A DNA stretch of 64,000 nt from Tuctoria greenei (Eukaryota > Streptophyta > Magnoliopsida > Poales > Poaceae), in contig JAYESD010000002.1 of assembly GCA_036927565.1 (NCBI GenBank), forward strand, positions 73,717,735 through 73,781,734. The letters are read 5' to 3'. Shown in pieces: positions 1 to 10,287 of this stretch. Each line of letters opens with the position of its first letter. The first letter of the stretch is position 1. Below the pieces are notes generated by a model. It was not told where the DNA came from. It saw nothing but the letters and a program-made list of their open reading frames with translations, and did no database searches. The translations under genes were made by a program, and so were the position numbers.

Positions 1-260
1 GCTCATAACAACTAAAGTTGGAGAGAAAATTTCTTTATATGCTCTTGACTTGCTGAATACATTGTCAAAGGGGGAGAGATAAGCATGATGAGAAAGAGAA
101 TATGTGCATAAGGAGAGATAATAAAGGGGGGAGATTTTAATTTTCTTCTCATTTTACTTTTGATTTACAAAAGGGGAGAAATTGTCTTCAAAACTTTTAT
201 GTGAATAAGCCAATGTTCGGATTTTAAATGGTGTTGCCAATGCATTCATCAAGGGGGAGT
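1..260 (+). mobile_element. Cop-1: 3' end of a SIRE-like Copia internal region with repeated polypurine tracts
   Basis: There is no coding sequence here. Four purine-rich blocks of the type AAAGGGGGAGA lie at about 67-78, 123-134, 169-180 and 251-260. The last abuts an LTR that begins TGTAAGACC. Several such blocks before the 3' LTR are characteristic of the SIRE/Maximus lineage of Copia elements; this is family knowledge, the blocks themselves are visible. The rest of the element lies outside the window to the left. Confidence 0.7.
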
Positions 261-359
261 TGTAAGACCTATGTGTGCTGAATACATTGGCTTGTAGTGA
301 ATACACTTGGCTTTGATGATAAAAGTTTTAAATATCACCAAAACACTTTTTTATCAAGG

Positions 360-715
360 TCTGACTCTAGCTTTGAGCTACAGCAAGGTCCGACGGTAGG
401 TCCGGCTTGTTTTGGGTAGCTCCGGTTATGTTAGATGCTAGGTCCGACTTCTTGGTAAGGTCCGACTAGTTTTGGTTAGCTCCGGTGAGCTTTATCTTTA
501 GCTCTAGCTTTGGTTAGCTCCGGTGAGCTTTATCTTTATTAGCTCTGGCATATATTTGATAGCTCCGGCATGCTTTTGCTAAGCTCCGACGTACTTTGTC
601 TAGCTCCAGTTTTGGGTTGACTAGTTTTGACTAGGTTTTGGTAAGCTCCGGCGCTAGGTTCTACTAGCTTTTGATTGCTCCGGCTCAAGCTCCGGGTTGC
701 TCTGGCAAGGTCCGG
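360..715 (+). repeat. Short-word array (AGCTCCGG / GGTCCGAC) in the Cop-1 LTR U3
   Basis: The words AGCTCCGG, GGTCCGAC and near variants recur roughly every 15-40 bases, embedded in TTTTGGTTAG-like spacers. One longer unit (GCTCCGGTGAGCTTTATC) is directly repeated near 483-540. The array lies in U3, upstream of the TATA box, where regulatory repeats of LTRs usually sit. Confidence 0.6.
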
Positions 716-1475
716 AACTTGACCTATGTGCTTCTGCTTTTCATTTGCAATGTTTCGTACTTGCTTTACGTTGTTGGAAAGATTGCTTAGTATTCATTTG
801 CTAAGTTTTTGGTGCGTTTTGGATGATATGGTTGATATCGTTTCTACTGTGTTTTTGCAACATGCTTATGTGAGGTTCTCACGTAAGGTGTTGTGTTCGG
901 AACTAACTTGAGTCAAGTCGAGGACTTGGGCTCGTATGGATTGTTTGTTTATTCATGTGCAGGTGTTGCTTGAGTTCAAGTCATGGCTGGTGACAGGATC
1001 CATTGGACTAGTCTCAGGAGGAGATGAGGTTCCAACAACCAAGTTCGGGAGGAACTGTGGTTGAGCGGGTCAGGAGGTCGCGCAGGATGATTGAATCAAG
1101 GGCAGTGCATATGAAGGTCGAAGGAAGGTGTTCACACGTATGCATGAGGTGCATGACATGGCAATATGCTTCTAGAGACGGATTATGGAAGGAAGATCTG
1201 ATCGGAAGGATCGGATCGTATTGGTTGAAGACTTTGGCTGCGGCGGAGTCGGTTATGGCTCGGTATGGAAAGTATCGAGTTGGTTATGTTAGTATTTTGT
1301 GTGGGTCACGAATTTGAGTTGTTTAGGAATGTAGGATACGTTCCTAAGGTGTTTGGAAGTCTTAAGATTGCTTCTATCTGCGTATAGAAGAGTCCTAAGC
1401 AGTTATGGAAAGTTCTGATTGTGATCGGATTAGGATTGGAGTCCTAGTTGAGATTGGGATGGCCTAAGGGCTGGT

Positions 1476-1483
1476 TATATAAG
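1476..1483 (+). promoter_or_regulatory. TATA box of the Cop-1 LTR
   Basis: TATATAAG sits about 60 bases upstream of an AATAAA (1544-1549), an order compatible with a U3-R structure. Confidence 0.5.
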
Positions 1484-1906
1484 CGAGGGAAGGCCAAAGC
1501 TCGTGAGCGACGACTTTTGGGCTGTTCCTCTTGTGTTCTATTGAATAAAATTCGTAGTTTGAAGGAACTTTTGTGCCTTGTTCGTCCGACTTGTTCCACA
1601 CAAGTTTTACTCGTCGAGTTTCTGGACAGCACTACCTTTCGTCGGTGGTTTTATCATAACTCGAGTTTTACTGATCCAATTGACGTGATTCTTTTTGTGT
1701 TGTCTTCGTGACTTGATTCTCTATGATATCTATCACTTTTGTCACGGTGAAACACGTTTAGATTAGTCTCATACACGATTTCTTTAACAGATCATTATTC
1801 TACTGAAGGGATTAGGGTTTTATTGTTTCCGCTGCGTAAGATTTTTAAATCTACCATTCACCCCCCCCCCCCTCTGGTAGCTTTTCACGTGCTCTTTGAT
1901 CCTACA

Positions 1907-2091
1907 GTCATGTCGCGTGGCGCATGTCCCGCGCCTCCGCTTACCAGAAGGAGACGCGTAGCCACGATGGCAGGGACGTGCCGCCCAGGGAACTGCCCCG
2001 AATTGGAATCGAAAGAGTTGCGCGGGAAGATAAAGAAGAAGACCCCACCTGCGGTATTGACGACTCTCCCGAGGTGGGCTCGGGGGGCCAC
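1907..2091 (+). mobile_element. Tat-D: 3' internal end with polypurine tract
   Basis: A short GC-rich non-coding remnant ends in CGGGGGGCCAC (2081-2091) directly before an LTR start TGTCGGTACC. In Tat-A the same position reads CCAGGGGGCCAC then TGTCGGTACC, so the arrangement is polypurine tract plus 3' LTR of a Tat-lineage Gypsy element on the + strand. The rest of this element is missing, apparently displaced by the Cop-1 insertion at 1906. Confidence 0.65.
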
Positions 2092-2258
2092 TGTCGGTAC
2101 CCCGCAGACCGGGTACCCCCGCGCACAAGGAGAAAATGGCTAAGGACTTGGCCTCTACTTGGAGGCAGAGTCCGAGGCTGCCACGTCGTGGAGGGAAGGA
2201 CCAGATCCTACCTACCCGCCGGGGCGAAATCCCGGGCTGCCATGTGGTCGTCAGGACT

Positions 2259-2416
2259 GGACTCTCGCCTCCCCGCTGAGGCAGGCTCCGGGGATGCCAC
2301 GTGGCTGGTAGGACCAGACCCTCGCCTCCCCGCCGAGGCGGGCTCCGGGGCTGCCACATGGCCGGCAGGACCAGACTCTCGCCTCCCCGCCGAGGCGGGC
2401 TCCGGGGCTGCCATGT
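2259..2416 (+). repeat. 57-bp tandem repeat in the Tat-D LTR
   Basis: About three head-to-tail units contain CTCGCCTCCCCGC, GAGGCGGGCTCCGGGG and CTGCCACGTGGC-like blocks. The G-box core CACGTG and the word GCTCCGGGG recur in each unit. Because the period is a multiple of three, several long but spurious reading frames arise on both strands. Confidence 0.7.
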
Positions 2417-2985
2417 AGCAATGGAACTCCTGGGACCAGGCCTATCTCCCCACAAGGAAAGGCTCCTGGACTACCACATGGCCCGCAGGGCTGAGCCTCC
2501 GCTCTCCCGCGGAGGTGTGCTCCGGGGGCGCCACGTGACCTGTACAGCTGGGCACTCAACTTCCCGCAGGGGCAGGCTCCGGTGCAACCACGTGGCGGTA
2601 GGTCGACTCAGTGTGGTAGGAGGCCACAGTAAAGGAAAGAGTGTGCCGCTCAGACAAGCATTAAGTATGTGCGCCTTCCCCAGGCGAAGCGGAGTCGCGC
2701 ATGCGAAAGTCAAGGCTCCAGTGTTCTATCTTGTCCAAGTAGCCGGTACAGACCCACAACGCAAGGCGGACGAGTAAGCCGCGAGGACAAGACGGATGGG
2801 ACGGGCCCTGCCATCATCAACAACTATGTGTAGCCCTGGCGCACGACGCGGCGGGACGGCACATTGAAGCCCCTGATAGAGGGAAGTAGATAGCATTTAA
2901 TCCTAGATCTTGTATAGGATTTGGCTTTCCCCGGGACCACCTGTCGGGTCCTGGGGCCCACCTTGTGACTGCAGAGTCCTTGGAC

Positions 2986-2993
2986 TATAAAAG
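2986..2993 (+). promoter_or_regulatory. TATA box of the Tat-D LTR
   Basis: TATAAAAG follows GGACTA, the same context as in the Tat-C LTR (TATAAAAA at 25324-25331). Confidence 0.55.
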
Positions 2994-3370
2994 GACTCTG
3001 CGGACGACCTTCACAACAGACGGCATCAAACCGATTGAAACCCATACACGCTCAAGCAAGGCAATACACTTACACTCCCATGGACGTAGGGTGTTACGCT
3101 CCGGCGGCCCGAACCACATAAACCCTCTGTGTTCACCATCTCGCTGCGCTCAATCTCCTTGGACTAGCCCTCGTGAATCCAAAGAACCTCTGCGGGCTGC
3201 TCTCTAAGCAGGTCCGGGGGAAGTGTCGTTTAAGACCTTCGATAGTGGCCGACAGCGAGGGAAGTTGGGGAAGGCTCCAAATTCCACTCCGAGGAAGGAT
3301 CTCAAGCTCCGGGGTAAGAGGTGGAAGGAGGTGGAGTGTCTTGCGCGCAGAATGGCGATGGCGGGTGACG

Positions 3371-3377
3371 TTTTATA
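3371..3377 (-). promoter_or_regulatory. TATA box of the - strand chromovirus-like LTR
   Basis: TATAAAACGTCACCC on the - strand lies at the start of the GC-rich part. Confidence 0.45.
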
Positions 3378-4144
3378 GGCCCGTGGAGGCGGTTTGCGGT
3401 AGAAGGCAGTGGTCGGCTTGCTTGGCGCGCGCGTTCCGTCGGGTGCAACGTGACTCAGGCGGTGGGCGCGCTGGTCTTCAGGGCCATGATGGCGAGGTGT
3501 AAAAAGGGGGAGGCACCATGGTATCAGGGCAGCACAGCGCCTGGCGCGACGCAGCGTGGAGTGATAGGCGATGTCCCGTCGCGGCTTTCCCGATGATACG
3601 GTGGGTCTCGAAAGGGAATAGAGGAGGAAGAAGGCGGTGCACTACTGGGCCGGGCCGTGCGTGCAAGGATGCAGTTCGGGCCGCAGAGGATTGGGGTTGG
3701 GCCGTGCGGTAGGAAAAGTGAGGTGGAGCAGGCCGGGCTGCAGGAGAAAAGGGGAAGGACTGGGCCGCGGGAGGAGATGGGCTGCCCTCACATGTGCTCC
3801 CCCCTTTTATTTTTTTTCTATTTCCAATTTGAATCTGGTTTTGAATATAGTTCAGTTTTTATAAGTATTTTTATTTGGAAATTTTATCAAGGTGATTGAT
3901 TATTTATATTTTGTATTGAGTCAAGTTTGGGTAACCTGGATTATGGTTTTATTGGATTTTAAATGTGCTCAATTAATTCACTATTTCGGATCTACTTTGG
4001 CATTTGATTGAGTTTGAATTTATTATTGATTTTGGATTAGGTTTACACAATTAATTCACATTTGCATAACTTTGTTTCTGGTTACTTTATTACCCTTTTG
4101 GTTGAATGCATTCACCCTTGATTTATTTGTTATATTTAATCTAT

Positions 4145-4163
4145 TATATATATATATATATAT
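4145..4163. repeat. TA dinucleotide microsatellite
   Basis: A run of about nine TA units lies inside the AT-rich part of the LTR. Confidence 0.8.
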
Positions 4164-4552
4164 TTGTATATAAATACACCACTTCGTTTATCTACTCACT
4201 TGTTTCAATCATTACACTTTAAATTCATAATTTGAGTTCGGTTTTCATCTTACTGTTGAATAACTTAAGATTCTATGCATTTAAACAATAGTTTGTTCTC
4301 ATTTATTTTTCCTATCTTGATTAGTGGTGAACCCACCTATACAGTTGTATGTGTTATGATTTCTACTTTTATATGTAATTTGTTTGGTTCAGATCTATTT
4401 TATAGTTTGATTTATATTTAAATGTACACGTGTTCGTATTTATACTCCCATTTGTCTTGATCTTCCATTGATGACTAATGTTTGTTTAAGATTTGTTCAA
4501 AAATTTTAATTTAGGGTGATTTTTATAATTAGTAGAAATTCGGGCTGTGACA

Positions 4553-6706
4553 CCAGGTCTGGAGGTCCTTCCCAACCGAGGGAGGTCTAGCTGAGGCGAC
4601 TCCAGCTGCTACAGTTAGCTCCCAGCTGAGGTCCTATATTTTTGCTTCACTGGATCTGGTGGGCTCTAACTCTGGGCCTCAAAAGAAGAAATTTCGCAGC
4701 GACTGGGGCGGTAGCATCCCCAGGTAAGCATTGTTATCTCGCCTTGAGGTGCTAATCTTGTATTTATCGTGTCTTTATTTTTCCTGATCTTTTGTTTCCA
4801 GGGTGCCAAGAAAGAAGTCACAGCACCTGCTGCAGTGACTGAGGCTGAGCATGCGGAAGCTCCAGCTTCAACCCATGTGCCTCCCCATGTAGTGGCAGAA
4901 GACACGGCAGCTCCAGCGCCAGCTGTCATGGATTTGGATCCAGAGATGCCAGAAACTCCTGTGGTAGCGTCGGACCACGGGGGAGAAGTTGATGAAGATG
5001 CGCCAGCGACTGCAGTGCCAGCGACTGAAGCTTCGATGCAGGAGATGGAGATGGTGGAAGCTTTGGCGTTTGAGCTGGAGGTAACTGAAGCTCCGGCGCC
5101 TGTGCCGGAAGTTGCTGAAGATCCGGCGGTTGAGCCGGAAGTACCCAAACTTCTGGCCTCTGTGTCGCAGATTATTGAAGCTTCAACACCTGAGCCAGAT
5201 GCAGTGGAAGTGCCAGCGCCTGAGACGGCGGTGGTGGGGGCTCCGGATGAAGCTCCAATGTCCGCCCCGGAGGCTATTACTCTGGAGTTTCCCATGTCCA
5301 AGTCAGAGCACCCAGAGGAGTCGGCGGCGGATCCTCTGCCTACAGAGCCGGCGATAGAAGATCCGACAAGGGGACCTTCAGTGTCAGCCCCAGAGGTTGA
5401 AGTTCCCTCAGTGAGACCCTCCTCGGTGTCGATAGAAGCGAAAGAGCTTCCAGGTGGTGGCCCTAGTGCCTCAAGACCGCAGCGGACCACGCTTGTGGCG
5501 TGGGACCCAATTTTTGTGCTTGAAGACCCCTTGGAGCCGGCGGAGAAGACCCCGGTAGGCCTGGAGCCTATTCCTTTGGCATTGTCTATCGACAATGCCT
5601 GCTCCAGTCTCCGTCAAGTCCAGCTCTCCTTCGACCATGACAGCAAGGTCCTCGAAGAAGAGCGCCACACCTTAAGGCATTGGCGCAACAGACTTCATTT
5701 CGAAACCAAGCTGGCGCAGACTAGGCTTGCTGACCAACGGGAGTGGGTCGAGAAGGAGAAGGCTCAGATGGAATATTGGGGCCAGTTACTGGAGGAGAGG
5801 GAGGCCTCCATCAAGGCCCTTGACGCTAAGTCTCGGGAAATTCTATAGCATGCCATAAAGAGCAATGGTGCTGCTGACGAACGTCAAGACAGCATCAACA
5901 CGTTGAATGAGATTCTCCTGAAGCATCGAGAGGACCTCGATGAGAGGGAAGAGAAGCTCCCGGAGATGCAGGAGGATATTTTGAAAAGAGAGGGGGAGCT
6001 CGTCCAGAAACTGTCTCTGGGAGAGCAAAACTTGGCAGACCACACAAAGAAACATGATCAGCGGTGCACGCAGGAGGAGGAAAAGCACTGGAAGCTGGGG
6101 CAAGAGCTCTCCAAAAGAGAAGCTGATGTTGCCACCAGAGAGGGAAAGGTGAGAGGTAGGGAGAAGGACCTGGCCGAACGGCGGAACCGCATCCACCTCC
6201 AGAAGATAGAGTTTGCCGACCCTGAAAAGGAAGTAGCTGAGAGTATTCAACAACATGCCAAAGAGATCGAGTGCCTCGCCTAGGAAGGTTCGAAGCTTGC
6301 GGCCGCCAGAAGGTCGCTGGAGGAACTCAAGAATGCGAGGGTGACAGAGTATCAAGAAGTTTGGGACTTCCTAGGGCATGTGAACAGGGCTCTGGTGCCA
6401 CTTGGCTTCAGCTTGGTACATCCGGAAGATGCTGACCTAGAGCTAGACAAGGTGTTGGTGGCATTGGGCTCTACCAGCAGCAAGCTGGGCGCGATGGGTG
6501 ACATCATCGCCGACCAATTGGAGATGAAAGGGAAGTATTTGGACAAGAATGTCGCCAAATTTGTGCTTACGTGTTTCAAAAGCTGAGACCTCCAACTCTC
6601 TCTGGATCCGGTGTTCGAAGGGCCCATTGCTGAAGAGGAAGATGCCGCCAGGGCCAGCGTTAAAGAAGTTGCCCATAAAGTTTCCTCGTATTTCCATAGG
6701 ACCTAG
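4553..6706 (+). pseudogene. Tat-B antisense gene remnant (exon 1 tail, intron, exon 2)
   Basis: This runs opposite to gag-pol and matches the Tat-A antisense gene. The exon 1 tail (4553-4723) ends in the same peptide ending (SIPR versus SLPR), then GTAAGC begins an intron that ends TTTCCAG at 4801. Exon 2 has Glu/Pro/Ala repeats up to about 5480, a conserved block with VEWDPIF-like and SIDNACSSLR motifs, then a charged coiled coil and a conserved C-terminal segment. It is broken by TAG at 5846-5848, TAG at 6281-6283 and TGA at 6584-6586. Compared with Tat-A, one base is missing just after the acceptor (CCAAG for CCCAAG), which shifts the frame across the splice. The final stop is 6704-6706. 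A 5' part was lost to the LTR at 4552. Confidence 0.75.
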
Positions 6707-6985
6707 AACCTCTAGTAGCCAGGATTTTTTCTTTTACCTTTTACTATAATCCTCATTTTGTAATCCAGTCTAGTTCCTCAAATGAATGAAATCCAAACTC
6801 CTTGAATGAATTAATTCTATTTTGTGTTTGTCTTCAATGCATTGTCCTTTATCTTGCTGGCCCCTAGTAGATGTGCACAATTTGGTTGCGAACATGTACC
6901 AAAAGGATCTGACAATGTCTTGATGACTTGAACACTTCGAACTTGTAGCTAGAACGCTTAGCTTTTAGGTTTGAAGTTTACTTAC
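6707..6985 (+). other. 3' UTR-like region of the Tat-B antisense gene
   Basis: The AT-rich stretch after the stop carries TTTTGTAATCCAG and AATGAATGAAATCC, matched after the Tat-A gene (13785-13850). Retention in two diverged copies suggests a real transcript end region. GGCCCCTAGTAGATGTGCACAATTTG-type sequence around 6859 also has a counterpart in Tat-A near 13895 and in Tat-C near 36140 (reverse). Confidence 0.5.
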
Positions 6986-6989
6986 AACA

Positions 6990-7575
6990 TCTCCAGGAAC
7001 CCTTTGTGACGTCGACGGTGGGCCCCCTGGGAGGTGTCGGAGCTTGATAGGTCCAACGGCACCCACTATCAATGTAAAACATCGACGGCGGCCCCCTGGT
7101 AGCTGTTGGAGCTTGATAGGTCCGATGGCACCCACTGTCAACGCATGAAACATCGATGGTGGACCCCCTGGGAGGTGTCGGAGCTTGATAGGTCTGACAA
7201 CACCCATTGTCAACGCATGAAACGTCGGCGGCGAGCCCTCTGGGAGGTGTCCGAGCTTGGTAGCTCTGACGGCACCCACTGTCAACACTTAAAGCATCAA
7301 CGGCGGGCCCCCTGAGATTGTCGGTGCTTCTCGGCTTCGACGATATCCACCATCAATGTAGAATACTTCAACGGCGAATCCCCTCAGGGTGATTTCTTCA
7401 CCATCTTCGCTTGCATCGTCATTATGCTTCACGTCGACGGCGGGCCCCCATGGGAGATGTCGGAACTTTGTCAGCTCCGACAGCGCCCACTTTAAACGTC
7501 CGAAACGTTGACGGCGGGCCCGCTTGGGGGAATGTCGGAGCGTAGTAGCTCTGACATCTTCCACCATCGCCATGA
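6990..7575 (-). repeat. About 70-bp tandem repeat array in the Tat-B spacer (about 8 units)
   Basis: Units start near 7013, 7085, 7154, 7227, 7300, 7373, 7437 and 7510. On the element's sense strand each reads roughly AGCTCCGACACCTCCCAGG, then GGGCCCGCCGTCGACG. The core CCAGGGGGCCC resembles the element's own polypurine tract (CCAGGGGGCCAC in Tat-A). Copy number differs between elements: about 10-11 in Tat-C and about 4 weak units in Tat-A. Hypervariable tandem repeats downstream of pol are known for Tat/Ogre elements. Confidence 0.8.
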
Positions 7576-8313
7576 GTTTTCCATTTTTCCTGCGCATTAA
7601 AGACAAGACAACCAGTAAAATTCGTCCTCTTGTCTATAATCTTTTGTGACTTAGTGTTCTTATTTGAAATTTAGATATTTGAAATTTAGATCCAAAGGAA
7701 CTCAACATGATAACAAGTATATTGACATAATATCTCTAGATATGAATGCCTTCTGGACCCGCCCTACTGAGGCCTGTCGGAATGTAGGTAGAGTGGCGTA
7801 CTTAGGGTGCTTGACCAGGCTTAGTCGGTAGCGCACTCCGGACCTAACGATAGCCTTGGCATTCAGGCGAGTAGACCATCTAGCAATGCTAAGATCTGAA
7901 AAAATGAGAATATAAATTGTAGAACATATGAATAACTTTGGGATAAAACTCAAAAAGAATTCCACAACTTTGTTATAGACAAGAAGGAAAAGGATAATAA
8001 AAGAAAACAAGCATGTACAAAATTAATGCACGTGGAGTCTGCCTTCACACAACAATGTCTTTCATTATAGGTCTGAATTACAGAGGAGACAAGGACACAC
8101 TTAGGGTACGAAACCAGGCTAAGTGTGCTATACATCTTGTTCTAACCCAGGGTAGGTAAGCCACACTTTCAGTACAGGGACCGAGTTAAATGTTGCTTGA
8201 ACTTCCCGGACCCTCCCAAAGGGGTCCAGATGTTGTCCCAGTGGACCTACCCGACTCTATGTAAAGACTTTATAACTTACATTGTGTGTAATTACAGACT
8301 CACCTCCGTGAAA
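7576..8313 (-). other. Tat-B post-pol spacer with two conserved stem-loops
   Basis: No coding sequence is supported. Two hairpin-forming blocks stand out: 7791-7838 (GAGTGGCG ... CGCACTC around an ACTTAG ... CTTAGT inner stem) and 8096-8127 (a perfect 9-bp stem CACACTTAG / CTAAGTGTG). Both recur at the same relative positions in Tat-A and Tat-C. A further conserved block (AACCCAGGGTAGGTAAGCC, about 8143-8161) and CTTTCATTATAGGTC (8059-8073) lie between or next to them. Confidence 0.55.
8096..8127 (-). other. Conserved stem-loop 2, Tat-B copy
   Basis: CACACTTAG pairs perfectly with CTAAGTGTG around a 14-base loop containing GGTACGAAACC. It is the best-preserved of the three copies (others at 14788-14820 and 31753-31784). 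Confidence 0.55.
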
Positions 8314-8901
8314 CTAAGCATAAAACTTACGGAGGTGCTCGATGTTCCAAGGATTGGAAATCGGAGTCCCATCCTCAGTTGCCAAGCGAACGCATCTAGG
8401 ACGGGATACTCTGATCACTCGGAAGGGACCTTCCCAGCTGGGGGAAAGTTTGTTCATCCCTTCTCAAGTTAGTATTCTCTGCAACACCAGATCGCCTTCT
8501 TCAAGCTGTCAATTGCGCACATGCCTTTGGTGATAGCACTGGAGCGTCTGGTGATATCGTGCATTCCGAACAGCAGCTTGGCACCTTCCCTCATCAACGA
8601 GGTCAAGGTCTTCACGCCGGAGCTTGTCTTGCGTGGCTTCGTCAAAGGTCCGGTACCGAAGTGACCCCATGGTGATCTCTGGAGGAAGGACCGCTTCAGC
8701 TCCGTACACCAAGAAGAAGGGGGTCTCTCCAGTTGACTGGCTAGGTGTAGTCCTGCTTGCCCACAATGCGGACGAAAGCTCCTCTATCCCGTTGGCTCCA
8801 TGTTTCTTGAGGCGCTCATATGTGCGTGTCTTGAGTCCTTTCAATATTTATGCATTTGATCTCTCGGCTTGGCCATTACTTGTCGGGTAAGCTACTGATG
8901 C
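8314..8901 (-). pseudogene. Tat-B pol, integrase C-terminal part
   Basis: The - strand codes for the end of the integrase catalytic domain (LKTRTYERLKKHGAN, TGETPFFLVYGAEAVLPPEI) and the GPF-type C-terminal domain, ending in the HLRKFY-stop seen in Tat-A (stop 8314-8316). Tat-A inserted at 8906, cutting the frame; coding continues at 21860. The fragment has frame damage between about 8330 and 8510. Confidence 0.8.
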
Positions 8902-8906
8902 GTAGC
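8902..8906. repeat. Target-site duplication of Tat-A, left copy (GTAGC)
   Basis: GTAGC directly precedes the outer TGTCGACTG end of the LTR and matches 21855-21859. Confidence 0.92.
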
Positions 8907-9757
8907 TGTCGACTGTTGGAGTCGGCAGATCTCCTGACACTACTAAAGTGTTGAAGGAGTTTGTAGTTCGGTGTGGGCGCACGGAGACTCAAGAAGGTGA
9001 ATCACGATTGGACATGAGAGACACCGTGGTTTACGTGGTTCGGGCCGCCTGAGCGTAATACCCTACTCCACGGGTGTGTGGTGTTGTATTAGTTTGTGTA
9101 TGAAAGCTCACGTCAATGCGTGTGTGCCTGAGAGCGTTCGAGAGCCTTCTTGTGTATCGTCGGTCTGTCCTTTTATAGTACAAGGACAAACCGTTACAAG
9201 TTAGCCTGGCCCGACATGTGGCCCCGGCGGTTACTAGTATTGATGCACGATTAATTGTTGTTAATAACCCTGTAACGGGCTCCGACAGTGCCGTTACCGG
9301 TGTTAAGATTGTCCGATTAAGTGTCATTAACATGGAATTAATGACAATTAATTGGGTCTTGAAGTCCGCGGCTATCCTTTGAAGATCCGGAGTCGTTACA
9401 ATGTCTTCCGGAGGTTTGAGGCGGCCAGCTCCGACGTTTGGACACGTGGCAGCTCCGGAGCTTGCTTGTGGGAAGCGGGAAGCTCCGGGGTGGCCTGGCA
9501 CGTGTCAGGTCCGGAGCTTCTCTCGGTCAGGGGTTAAGTCCGGAGGTGCCGTTTCGGTACCTAGCCCGGAGCTTCACCCTTGTGGGTAGTAGCTCCGGTC
9601 TGGCAGTACACGTGGCAACCTAGGGGTTAACCATGTTGGAGAAGCAGGTCCGGTTATGTCTGACAAGTGGGCCTCCGAGGGTCTTCAATTTGAGTAGACG
9701 TCCTTCCCTTGAGATCTTTGTAACCTCAGGGGGTGTATGGTTTTTAGGGTACCGACA
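8907..9757 (-). repeat. Tat-A 3' LTR
   Basis: On the - strand it begins TGTCGGTACCCTAAAAACC (9757) and ends CAACAGTCGACA (8907). It carries three G-box cores CACGTG (9443-9448, 9499-9504, 9609-9614), many GCTCCGGA words, a TATAAAAG (9170-9177) and the shared U5 block TTCGGGCCGCCTGAGCGTAA. Next to it in the + direction is the polypurine tract. Confidence 0.93.
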
Positions 9758-9772
9758 GTGGCCCCCTGGACC
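9758..9772 (-). promoter_or_regulatory. Tat-A polypurine tract
   Basis: The - strand reads GGTCCAGGGGGCCAC immediately before the LTR start TGTCGG. This is the plus-strand DNA priming site of reverse transcription. Confidence 0.8.
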
Positions 9773-10287
9773 TACCTCCGGGGAAAGTCACCGGGGTGAA
9801 GTCATTCCTTCGGAGGTGGGTCCATACTCGCGACTCTTGAACTGGGTCTTCAAGGGTCTTCGGAGGTGCCGTTGGCGGGGCTTTACGGTTAAATCCCGAC
9901 GCGTGGCGCACCTCAGGCGGCAGATAAGATCTTTGACGTGCGGATCTCTCGCAATTGAAGGTCACCGGTTCCCGATACGAAAACCGTATCGGTTCCGCGC
10001 GCCTTGTCAGGTCGCCGCCTTTGGGTTTCCCGCCTCGTGATGACAACTGTTCGCCTGGGTAAGAGCCTCGACTCGATCGTCAGGGTGGTCCCGGGCCCTC
10101 TTGTCATCGGCAGGGTTGAATTCTTGAGTAGTATCCTTGACTCCCCTGCAATTTCCATCCAAGCGTTGCGAGGGCTTACTTAAGAAGGAAAGCGCACCGT
10201 CGGGAGTTCTTTACGCTTCCCATCTGTTCTTGCGCTCAAACTCCCAACTCGTACTTTGCTCCTCTTCTCTTGCCTAGCTGTGCTGCG
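9773..10287 (+). other. Region between the Tat-A polypurine tract and the antisense gene start
   Basis: Some 515 bases hold no convincing ORF on either strand. For the antisense gene this is the 5' leader and possible promoter. I see no TATA box; GC content is high. Promoter activity could equally come from the adjoining LTR. Confidence 0.4.

Larger units (their letters stand above)
261..1906 (+). repeat. Cop-1 LTR (3' LTR, Copia SIRE-like)
   Basis: The LTR starts TGTAAGACC right after the last polypurine block. It has a TATA box (1476-1483), an AATAAA (1544-1549) and near its end a C-tract in a CATTCACCCC context, as often seen near the end of grass SIRE-type LTRs. The end is placed at ...CCTACA (1906); an alternative end is ...CCATTCA at 1860. 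The sequence right of 1906 is 3' internal DNA of another element, so this LTR probably inserted there. Confidence 0.62.
2092..3244 (+). repeat. Tat-D LTR (3' LTR, Gypsy Tat-like)
   Basis: It starts TGTCGGTACCCCGC, like the other Tat LTRs here. It contains a TATA box (2986-2993) and a U5 block GGCGGCCCGAACCACATAAA (about 3101-3120) shared with the LTRs of Tat-A, Tat-B and Tat-C. By alignment with the Tat-C LTR the end is near ...TTCGATA (3244). A less likely end is ...CCGACA at 3254, which would pair with TGTCGG at the start. Confidence 0.65.
3245..4552 (-). repeat. Chromovirus-like LTR (Tekay/Del type), - strand, truncated
   Basis: Read on the - strand it begins TGTCACAGCCCGAATTTC at 4552, a typical start of Tekay/Del-type chromovirus LTRs. 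An AT-rich first half with a TA dinucleotide run (4145-4163) is followed by a GC-rich second half with TATAAAA (3371-3377). The left end is not defined: no TG start with a duplicate of the flanking CCAGG (4553-4557) was found, so the LTR is probably truncated against Tat-D. It separates Tat-B from its missing 3' end. Confidence 0.6.

Noticed and set aside
726..1711. Small host gene with ORFs at 726-911, 1024-1317 and 1448-1711
   Set aside because: All lie within the Cop-1 LTR, have no recognisable domain and straddle its TATA box and AATAAA.
1820..2777. Several overlapping ORFs of 100-210 codons on both strands
   Set aside because: They arise from the 57-bp tandem repeat (a multiple of three) in a GC-rich LTR and match no protein family I recognise.
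3173..3899. ORFs of 60-110 codons at the start of the - strand chromovirus-like LTR
   Set aside because: They overlap in several frames across an LTR with a TATA box and show no domain.
6990..7575. CRISPR array
   Set aside because: Units are continuous degenerate tandem repeats without unique spacers of fixed length, and the setting is a plant retrotransposon.
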